Part shown: positions 24,106-29,843 of the stretch, one piece after another
Layout of the letters: every line of letters begins with the position of its first letter
Numbering within the stretch: position 1 is the first letter of the stretch
Assembly: GCF_000297395.2 (NCBI RefSeq)
Contig: NZ_HF570108.1
Location: 4,148,054-4,212,053, forward strand
Length of the DNA stretch: 64,000 nt
From: Micromonospora lupini str. Lupac 08
GTDB lineage: Bacteria > Actinomycetota > Actinomycetes > Mycobacteriales > Micromonosporaceae
Reading direction: 5' to 3'
The notes under the pieces: generated by a model
The model's input: only the letters and a program-made list of their open reading frames with translations
What the model was told of the DNA's origin: nothing
Database searches by the model: none
Made by a program: the position numbers and the translations under genes

Positions 24106-24122
24106 CGTGACGTCTCGTCACG
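24106..24122. promoter_or_regulatory. Inverted repeat CGTGACG-TCT-CGTCACG upstream of the fasciclin gene
   Basis: A perfect 7-3-7 inverted repeat 30 bp upstream of the fasciclin start codon, in the 151-bp divergent region shared with the acetyltransferase gene. Size and symmetry suit a dimeric regulator site, though none is known. Confidence 0.35.
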
Positions 24123-24227
24123 ACACATGCTTCGCGGCCGGCACACCGCCCGGATGCAGCCCCCGTCGGAAAGCCCGACAGTCAAAATCCGCTGTCCCCA
24201 CCGGAGCGCCCCACGTAGCCTGCGCCG

Positions 24228-24713
24228 GTGCTGATCCGTGAGTTCGACAACCAGGACTGGTCGCAGCTGTGGCCGATCATCGAGGACGTGGTCCGGGCCG
24301 AGGAGACCTTCCCCTACGACCCGGAGATGACCGCGGACGCGGCGTACACCATCTGGGTGGAGGCCCCGCCCGGGCGGACCGTCGTCGCGGTCGACGGCGA
24401 CCGGGTCCTCGGCAGCGCGAAGATGGGCACCAACCGGCCCGGCCCGGGCGCGCACGTGTCCACCGCCAGTTTCCTGGTCGCCGCCGATGCGCGGGGCCGG
24501 GGCGTGGGCACCGCGCTGTGTCGCGACGCCCTGGCCTGGGCACGGCGGCGGGGGTACGCCGGCATGCAGTTCAACGCCGTGGTGGAGGTCAACCGGTCGG
24601 CGGTCGAGCTGTACCGGCGGGAGGGCTTCGAGGTGGTCGGCACCGTGCCGGGCGCGTTCCGCCACCCCACCCTCGGCCGCGTCGGCCTGCACGTCATGTA
24701 CCAGGAGTTCTGA
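24228..24713 (+). CDS. GNAT family N-acetyltransferase
   Basis: 161 residues from GTG 24228. GNAT core: 'ASFLVAADARGRGVGTALCRDALAWARRRGYAGMQFNAVVEVNRSAVELYRREGFEVVGTVPGAF' holds motif A (R-G-x-G-x-G/A) and motif B (N..a..lY...GF). The beginning 'IREFDNQDWSQLWPIIEDVVRAEETFPYDPEM' matches the subgroup annotated as phosphinothricin-like or general N-acetyltransferases. Substrate unknown. The gene stands alone and faces the repeat-rich region 24714-25065. Confidence 0.85.
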   Translation: MLIREFDNQDWSQLWPIIEDVVRAEETFPYDPEMTADAAYTIWVEAPPGRTVVAVDGDRVLGSAKMGTNRPGPGAHVSTASFLVAADARGRGVGTALCRDALAWARRRGYAGMQFNAVVEVNRSAVELYRREGFEVVGTVPGAFRHPTLGRVGLHVMYQEF

Positions 24714-24779
24714 CCGCCGCCCGCCGTTCCCGCCGAAGCTGCCGAACCGACGACGAATAGCCCCGGTAGTGCCGAGCGC

Positions 24780-24855
24780 CTGTCGAGCTGCCCCGTTCCT
24801 GGGGCGGCCCGTCCGCCAACGTGCGCGGTGCCCCATTTCCGGGGCAGCTCGACAG
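24780..24855. repeat. Inverted repeat with two internal mini-hairpins
   Basis: Perfect 16-bp arms CTGTCGAGCTGCCCCG (24780-24795) and its complement (24840-24855) enclose 44 bp. Each arm's inner edge also forms its own small hairpin, GCCCC-N6-GGGGC (24790-24805) and TGCCCC-N6-GGGGCA (24829-24846), so the strand can fold either as one long stem or as two short ones. Confidence 0.7.
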
Positions 24856-24916
24856 GGACGACAGAGACCTTCGCCGGGATGCGCCGTGGGATGCCGTGGT
24901 GCGACTCGGGACCTTT

Positions 24917-25057
24917 GGAGCTGATGTCGAGAACGAATCGACCGTGCACGACGCCGGCGATCAGCGCGCCGCCTGGCGATCACCGTGCCCGCCTGGCGAT
25001 CACCGTGCCTGCTTGGCGATCACCGTGCCTGCCTGATTCGTTGACGACATCAGCTCC
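24917..25057. repeat. 23-bp imperfect inverted repeat bracketing a tandem array
   Basis: Arms at 24917-24939 and 25035-25057 (GGAGCTGATGTCG..AACGAATC and complement) match at 21 of 23 positions and enclose 95 bp that include three 20-bp direct repeats. The arrangement resembles a small non-autonomous mobile or palindromic element; no flanking target duplication could be confirmed by eye. Confidence 0.65.
24971..25030. repeat. Three 20-bp tandem repeats
   Basis: Units 24971-24990, 24991-25010 and 25011-25030 follow the consensus GCCTGGCGATCACCGTGCCT, with one base change each in units 1 and 3. They contain no stop-free frame with a start. Confidence 0.85.
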
Positions 25058-25065
25058 ACAGCGTC

Positions 25066-26355
25066 TCAGCCACTGATGGTGCCCCCGGCCGGGGCCGGTT
25101 GGAGTCCCGGCGGCCGGAGAGCCGGCTCCGCGCCGGCCCGGCGGATCGGGGTGAACAGCCCGCCGACCGCGACCAGCAGGCAGCCCGCTCCGGCCACCAG
25201 CGCGACGGCCGACACGCCGTACCGGGCGGCGGTCCAGGTCAGGATGACGGCGCCGGCCGGCCCGAGGGCGTAGTGCGTGCTCCAGAACGCCGAGGTGACC
25301 CGGCCGAGCAGATGGTCGGGGGTGATCTGCTGACGCAGCGACATCGAGCAGATCCCGCCGATGCTGAGACAGCACAGGTACACGGCGGTGAGCGCGGTGA
25401 CCGCGGGCACGGACGTCACCAGGCCGACGCCCGCCACCGCGAACCCGCAGACCGCGTGCGCGCCGATCCAGGTGGCGCCGAAGCCGCGCCGGCGACGCAG
25501 CGGCGCCACCAGCAGCGCCCCGGCGACCGTGCCCAGCGCCGCCAGGCCGAGCACCGTGCCGACAGTGCCCTCGGTGCCGCCGAGGTCGTGCGTGACGCGG
25601 TAGATCAGCACGTCGGTGAAGCCGTAGGTCAGGAAGATGAACACCGAGAGCAGGACGGTCAGCGCGCGGAGCACGGGCTGTCGCCACAGGAACCGCGCCC
25701 CGGCCAGGAACTCGGCCACCGGACGCTGCCGGGTCACCGGCGCGGCGTCGGCGGCCTGGGCGGGGCGCAGCCGGATCAGCCGCAGGCCGGCCGCCGAGAG
25801 CGCGAAGCTCGCCGCGTTGACGGCGATGGCGACCGACGGGCCGAAGCGGGCCGACACCACACCGGCGAGCAGCGGCCCGAGAACGGCGGCCGCGGCGAAC
25901 GTCGCCTGGAGCCGACCGTTGGCCTCGGTGAGCCGATCGGAGTCGACGAGGTTGCGCACCGCGGTCACCGCCGCGACCTGGAACAGCATGCCGGCCGCCT
26001 CGCAGATCGGCAGCACGACGAAGAGCAGCCAGACCTGCGGGCCCGCGAGCCAGGCCAGCGGCACCAGCGCGTAGAGGACCAGCCGGGCGAGGTCCGCGAC
26101 GATCATCAGCGTGCGGCGGTCGTACCTGTCGACAAGCACTCCGCCGAAGACCCCGGCGAGCACGGATGCCGCGCCCGCGACGGCGGTGAGCAGGCCCATC
26201 TGCGCCACCGACCCGGTCGCCTGCAACACCAGCAGTGGCACCGCCAGGTAGGCGAACGCGTCGCCGGCCGCGGAGAGCGACTGCGCGATCCAGTACGTGC
26301 CGAAGGCGCGGTCCCGCCACAGCGGTGCCCGATGAGGGCTGGCAGCTCGGCTCAT
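25066..26355 (-). CDS. MFS transporter (EntS/MFS_3-like exporter)
   Basis: 429 residues from ATG 26355. About 12 hydrophobic helices with the signature loops 'GVFGGVLVDRYDRRTLMIVADLARLVLYALVPLAWL' (motif A: G..aDr..rr) and 'QQITPDHLLGRVTSAFWSTHYALGPAGAVILTW'. N-terminus 'PLWRDRAFGTYWIAQSLSAAGDAFAYLAVPLLVLQATGS' is typical of the MFS_3 group that includes the enterobactin exporter EntS and macrolide efflux pumps. The substrate is unknown. Upstream in-frame codons to 26496 lack family similarity. Also notable: the remnant at 8140 belongs to the same transporter group. Confidence 0.87.
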   Translation of the reverse strand: MSRAASPHRAPLWRDRAFGTYWIAQSLSAAGDAFAYLAVPLLVLQATGSVAQMGLLTAVAGAASVLAGVFGGVLVDRYDRRTLMIVADLARLVLYALVPLAWLAGPQVWLLFVVLPICEAAGMLFQVAAVTAVRNLVDSDRLTEANGRLQATFAAAAVLGPLLAGVVSARFGPSVAIAVNAASFALSAAGLRLIRLRPAQAADAAPVTRQRPVAEFLAGARFLWRQPVLRALTVLLSVFIFLTYGFTDVLIYRVTHDLGGTEGTVGTVLGLAALGTVAGALLVAPLRRRRGFGATWIGAHAVCGFAVAGVGLVTSVPAVTALTAVYLCCLSIGGICSMSLRQQITPDHLLGRVTSAFWSTHYALGPAGAVILTWTAARYGVSAVALVAGAGCLLVAVGGLFTPIRRAGAEPALRPPGLQPAPAGGTISG

Positions 26356-26488
26356 CCCGCCGAGGGTAGCGGCCCTCGGAGCGCAGTGCTGACCGTCACA
26401 CCGGGCCGATGTCACGAACCGGCGCGCGTCCCGCATCTCCTGGTCGTCACCTCGATCGGCGAGGAACGACGAGCGGAGAGGCACCCCG

Positions 26489-27679
26489 ATGAGCACAGCA
26501 CAGACCCCGCACCGAGTCCTGATCCTGGGCGCGGGCTACGCGGGCATGGCCACGGCGATCCAACTCGCGGCGCGCACCCGGCGGCGCTCGGACGTGCAGG
26601 TGACAGTGGTGAACGCGCAGGAACGGTTCACCGAGCGGCTGCGGCTGCACATGGCGGCGACCGGGCAGGACCTCGCCGAGCTGACCATCCCCACCCTGCT
26701 GGCGGGCACGGACGCGCGGTTCGTCCGGGGGTGGGTGACGGCGGTGGACGCGCAGACGAGGACCGTCCGGGTCGACGACAGCCGGGAACTGCCCTACGAC
26801 ACGCTCGTCTACGGGCTGGGCAGCGTCGCCGACACGGCAGCGGTGCCGGGCGCCCAGGAGCACGCGTACACCCTGGACAGCCCGGGGGACGCGGCGGCGC
26901 TGGCCGACCGGCTGGCGCGGCTCGGCGGCGGCACCGTCGTCGTCGCCGGCAGCGGACTGACCGGCGTCGAGGCGGCCGCCGAGATCGCCGAGCGGCACCC
27001 GGAGCTGGCCGTCGTGCTCGTCGGCCGGCGGGAGCCCGGGGCGGACATGAACGCGAAGGCACGGGCGTACCTGGGCAACGCCCTCACGCGCCTGGGCGTC
27101 CAGGTGCGCGGCGGGTCGGCGGTGACGAGGGTCCTGCCGGACGGGGTCGAGCTGGCCGACGGACGGACGGTGGGCGCCGAGGTCGTCGTCTGGACCGGCG
27201 GCACGCGGGTGTCCCCGCTGGCGGCCGCGGCGGGGTTGACAGTGGACGACCGCGGTCGCGTCGTCACCGACGCGACGCTGCGGTCGGTCTCCCACCCGGA
27301 CGTGTACGCGATCGGCGACGCCGCGGCGATCCCGCAGGGCCACGGAGTCCTGCACGGCACCTGCCAGAGCGGTATGCCGACCGGGGTGCACGTCGGGGTG
27401 TCGATCGCCCGGGCCATCCGGGGCCGGCGGCCCCGGCCGTTCCGGTTCGGCTACTACCACACGCCGGTGAGCCTGGGACGGCGTGACGCGGTGGTGCAGT
27501 TCACCCACCCCGACGACAGCCCGCGCCGGGTGTGTCTGACCGGTCGCGCCGCGGTCTGGTACAAGGAGACGGTGAGCGCTTCCCCCTGGCCGACGTACCG
27601 CCGCATGTCGAGAATGCCGGCCTCCGGCGCGTTCTGGCCGCGCGGCGGCCGCTTCACCCGGCTGCGGGACGCGCGGTGA
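26489..27679 (+). CDS. FAD-dependent pyridine nucleotide oxidoreductase, NDH-2-like
   Basis: 396 residues, with GGAGAGG upstream of ATG 26489. FAD-binding 'VLILGAGYAGMATAIQLA' at the N-terminus, NAD(P)-binding 'GTVVVAGSGLTGVEAAAEIAERHPELAVVLVG' in the middle, and 'VTDATLRSVSHPDVYAIGDAAAI' (second FAD motif) near the end. This is the type-II NADH dehydrogenase/AIF layout, without a C-terminal membrane helix. The stop overlaps the start of the ECF41 sigma gene (GTGA), a pairing seen in actinobacteria where ECF41 factors sit beside oxidoreductases. It is likely the redox partner or target in that regulatory unit. Confidence 0.87.
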   Translation: MSTAQTPHRVLILGAGYAGMATAIQLAARTRRRSDVQVTVVNAQERFTERLRLHMAATGQDLAELTIPTLLAGTDARFVRGWVTAVDAQTRTVRVDDSRELPYDTLVYGLGSVADTAAVPGAQEHAYTLDSPGDAAALADRLARLGGGTVVVAGSGLTGVEAAAEIAERHPELAVVLVGRREPGADMNAKARAYLGNALTRLGVQVRGGSAVTRVLPDGVELADGRTVGAEVVVWTGGTRVSPLAAAAGLTVDDRGRVVTDATLRSVSHPDVYAIGDAAAIPQGHGVLHGTCQSGMPTGVHVGVSIARAIRGRRPRPFRFGYYHTPVSLGRRDAVVQFTHPDDSPRRVCLTGRAAVWYKETVSASPWPTYRRMSRMPASGAFWPRGGRFTRLRDAR

Positions 27680-28596
27680 CCCCATCCGTCGAGAGCGCCG
27701 ACCAGCAGGTGTTCCATCGCCACCGCAACCTGCTGTTCGCCGTGGCGTACCGCATCCTCGGCAGTGCGGCCGACGCGGAGGACGCGGTGCAGGACGCGTG
27801 GATCGCCTGGTCGGCGGCCGACCGTTCCCAGGTCGCCGACCCCAGGGCGTACCTGGCGCGGATCGCGTCGAACCTCGCGTTGCAGCGTCTGCGCTCCGCC
27901 CAGCGTCAACGCGAGACCTACGTGGGACCGTGGTTGCCGGAGCCCATCCTCACCGTCGGCGACACGGCCGACGCCGTCACCGACGCCGAGTCGGTGTCGA
28001 TGGCGATGCTTGTCGTGCTGGAGACGCTCAGCCCGCTGGAGCGAGCGGTGTTCGTCCTGCGGGAGGTCTTCGACTTCAGTCACGCCGAGATCGCGGAGGC
28101 GGTGGAACGCTCCGAGGCCGCGGTGCGCCAGGCCGCGCACCGTGCCCGCGAGCACGTGCGGGCCCGGCGTCCGCGCTTCCCGGCGGACCGGGCGCGGCAG
28201 CGCGGGGTCACCGAACGGTTCGTCGCGGCCGCGACGGGTGGGGACCTCAACACCCTCCTGGAGTTGCTGTCCCCGGACGTCACGCTGTGGACCGACGGTG
28301 GGGGCAAGGTCCGTCAGGCGCTGCGGCCGATCGTGGGCGCCCGGACGGTGGCCGCCTGGTTCGCCGCCATCGGCACCGTCACCTACCAGGGTGTCCCGCC
28401 CGGCGACATGACAGTTGCCCGAGCCGAGATCAACGGCGGGCCGGGCGTGGTGTTCAGCGGCGCGGGTCGGGTGATCGCCACCGTCACCCTGGACATCGAC
28501 GCGGACGGCCGCATCACCGCCATCCACAACGTCGCCAATCCCGACAAGCTGCACGCCGTTGCCACCGGCAGCGCCCACGACGTCCGGTCGAGCTGA
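27676..28596 (+). CDS. ECF41-type RNA polymerase sigma factor (SigJ-like) with SnoaL-like C-terminus
   Basis: 306 residues from GTG 27676, overlapping the preceding stop by 4 bp. Sigma region 2 ('HRHRNLLFAVAYRILGSAADAEDAVQDAWIAW') and region 4 ('LETLSPLERAVFVLREVFDFSHAEIAEAVERSEAAVRQAAHRAREHV') are followed by a SnoaL_2-like domain. The two hallmarks of the ECF41 extension, 'DGGGK' and 'NPDKL', are both present at the expected places. In this family the extension, not an anti-sigma factor, controls activity. No anti-sigma gene adjoins, in agreement with that model. Confidence 0.9.
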   Translation: MTPSVESADQQVFHRHRNLLFAVAYRILGSAADAEDAVQDAWIAWSAADRSQVADPRAYLARIASNLALQRLRSAQRQRETYVGPWLPEPILTVGDTADAVTDAESVSMAMLVVLETLSPLERAVFVLREVFDFSHAEIAEAVERSEAAVRQAAHRAREHVRARRPRFPADRARQRGVTERFVAAATGGDLNTLLELLSPDVTLWTDGGGKVRQALRPIVGARTVAAWFAAIGTVTYQGVPPGDMTVARAEINGGPGVVFSGAGRVIATVTLDIDADGRITAIHNVANPDKLHAVATGSAHDVRSS

Positions 28597-28630
28597 GACG
28601 GCCCCGGGATGGACTCCCGGGGCCGTCTCA
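28594..28630. terminator. Bidirectional hairpin terminator
   Basis: Perfect 16-bp stem TGAGACGGCCCCGGGA / TCCCGGGGCCGTCTCA with a 5-nt loop; the left arm begins inside the sigma-factor stop codon. The converging FMN reductase gene ends 17 bp beyond. Confidence 0.8.
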
Positions 28631-28647
28631 GGGCGTACGCGAAGGGG

Positions 28648-29208
28648 TCAGCCCTTGCGCAGCGGCGCGAGCGCGGCGCTCCAGGCCACGACCTGGTCGA
28701 GGGTCGCGTTGAGCGCGTCCCGCTGGTGGTCGTTGGGCTTGAAGACGCTGAAGTTCTCGAAGTCGGTGAAGAGCGACAGGGCGACCTGCGAGCGCACGTC
28801 GGCCATCTGCAGCTCACCGGCGATGAGGCGCAGGTGCTCGACGGCCCGGGTTCCGCCGACCGAGCCGTAGCTGACGAAGCCGACGGCCTTGTTGTTCCAC
28901 TCGCCGTAGAGGAAGTCGATGGCGTTCTTCAGGGCGCCCGAGGTCGAGTGGTTGTATTCGGGCGTTACCATCACGAACCCGTCAAACGACGCGATGGTCT
29001 CGGCCCAGCGCACCGTGTGCGGCTGGCTGTACTGACCCATCGAGGGCGGGTACGCCTCGTCGAGGTGCGGCAGCTTGTAGTCGAGCAGGTCGATCAGCTC
29101 GAACTGCGCGTCGGAGCGCTGCTGGGCGATCTCGTGGACCCAACGGGCGACGGCTTCGCCGTTACGCCCCGGGCGGGTGCTTCCGAGGATGATCCCGATC
29201 CTGGTCAT
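28648..29208 (-). CDS. NAD(P)H-dependent FMN reductase
   Basis: 186 residues, flavodoxin-like. FMN phosphate loop 'GIILGSTRPGRNGEAVARWV', the family block 'FVMVTPEYNHSTSGALKNAIDFLYGEWNNKAVGFVSYGSVGGTRAVEHLR', and a helical end. It reduces FMN or quinones using NAD(P)H in the cytosol and is related to azoreductase/chromate reductase-type proteins. A GAAAGG ribosome site precedes ATG 29208. It is divergent from a MarR regulator, with matching operators in between, so induction by a MarR ligand such as a quinone or phenolic is likely. Confidence 0.88.
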   Translation of the reverse strand: MTRIGIILGSTRPGRNGEAVARWVHEIAQQRSDAQFELIDLLDYKLPHLDEAYPPSMGQYSQPHTVRWAETIASFDGFVMVTPEYNHSTSGALKNAIDFLYGEWNNKAVGFVSYGSVGGTRAVEHLRLIAGELQMADVRSQVALSLFTDFENFSVFKPNDHQRDALNATLDQVVAWSAALAPLRKG

Positions 29209-29258
29209 GGCTGCGCCTTTCAGTAGTCCGAACCTGACGTCGGAACGCTAGCCACTTC

Positions 29259-29274
29259 TTGCTTCGTCAAGCAA
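29259..29274. promoter_or_regulatory. MarR operator, copy 1
   Basis: TTGCTTCGTCAAGCAA, with perfect 6-bp arms TTGCTT/AAGCAA. On the minus strand its TTGCTT lies 18 bp upstream of TAGCGT (likely -10 of the FMN reductase gene), so binding would block that promoter. Confidence 0.6.
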
Positions 29275-29314
29275 ATGACGGTCCTATGGCTGTTGTCACA
29301 CGCTGGGTGAGCAA

Positions 29315-29330
29315 TTGCTCAATCAAGCAA
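29315..29330. promoter_or_regulatory. MarR operator, copy 2
   Basis: TTGCTCAATCAAGCAA matches copy 1 at 13 of 16 positions and overlaps the perfect palindrome GAGCAATTGCTC (29309-29320). It sits just upstream of the MarR gene's TATGCT. Confidence 0.6.
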
Positions 29331-29331
29331 C

Positions 29332-29337
29332 TATGCT
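29332..29337 (+). promoter_or_regulatory. Probable -10 element of a leaderless MarR transcript
   Basis: TATGCT ends 6 bases before the MarR ATG at 29344, which would put the transcription start at or next to the A of the start codon. No clear ribosome site precedes the ATG, consistent with leaderless translation. Confidence 0.4.
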
Positions 29338-29343
29338 GAGAGC

Positions 29344-29808
29344 ATGCCCGACGTCAGTTCCGAGCCGCTGCGACCCCTCGATTCCGACGAGGAGGCGCTG
29401 GTCCGCGCCCTGGGCCGGGTGATGTACGTGGTGCCGCGCACCATCGACGCCGACATGGTCAGCGACCGGCAGGTGCCGCTCACCGAGTACACGGCCCTGA
29501 TGAATCTCTCCGAGGCGCCGGACCGGCGGATGCGCATGCACGAGCTAGCGGCGGCCTGCTACCTCTCGCTCAGCGGCATGACCCGGACGATCATCCGGCT
29601 GGAGACGCAGGGCCTGGTCAAGCGGGAACGGTGCGAGGAGGATGCCCGCGGCTGGAACGCGGTGCTCACCGACGCGGGCTTCGCCCGGTTGGAGGAGTCC
29701 TGGCCCAGCCATCTCGCGGCCGTACGTAGGCGGTTCCTGGACCACTTCGAAGGGCTCGACCTGGCCCAGCTGGCCCGCGCGTTCGGGCGCGCGGGAACGG
29801 CCGACTGA
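29344..29808 (+). CDS. MarR family transcriptional regulator
   Basis: 154 residues with the MarR winged-helix fold: 'VPLTEYTALMNLSEAPDRRMRMHELAAACYLSLSGMTRTIIRLETQGLVKRERCEEDARGWNAVLTDAGFARLEESWPSH' contains the recognition helix and the wing with the conserved D-x-R. Dimerisation helices flank it. It probably represses itself and the divergent FMN reductase by binding the two TTGCTy-N4-AAGCAA sites, releasing DNA on binding a small aromatic or upon oxidation; the inducer is unknown. Confidence 0.9.
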   Translation: MPDVSSEPLRPLDSDEEALVRALGRVMYVVPRTIDADMVSDRQVPLTEYTALMNLSEAPDRRMRMHELAAACYLSLSGMTRTIIRLETQGLVKRERCEEDARGWNAVLTDAGFARLEESWPSHLAAVRRRFLDHFEGLDLAQLARAFGRAGTAD

Positions 29809-29813
29809 GCGAG

Positions 29814-29828
29814 GTCGAGCCCCTCGAC
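29814..29828. terminator. Short hairpin between MarR and GH127 genes
   Basis: GTCGAG / CTCGAC stem with a 3-nt loop in the 35-bp gap between these convergent genes. A weak terminator candidate. Confidence 0.35.
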
Positions 29829-29843
29829 GTGGTGGCGTGAGCG

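Larger units (their letters stand above)
24714..25065. other. 352-bp gene-free, repeat-rich intergenic region
   Basis: No protein-coding frame with a credible start was seen between the convergent acetyltransferase and MFS genes. The region is filled by two nested inverted-repeat structures and a short tandem array, listed separately (24780-24855, 24917-25057, 24971-25030). Confidence 0.7.

Noticed and set aside
24971..25030. A CRISPR array
   Set aside because: Three 20-bp units are directly adjacent without spacers and there are no cas genes.
26393..26430. An ECF41-type promoter (TGTCAC followed by CGTC) before the NDH-2-like gene
   Set aside because: TGTCACG (26410-26416) and CGTC (26427-26430) are only 10 bp apart instead of the roughly 16 expected, so the match is not convincing.
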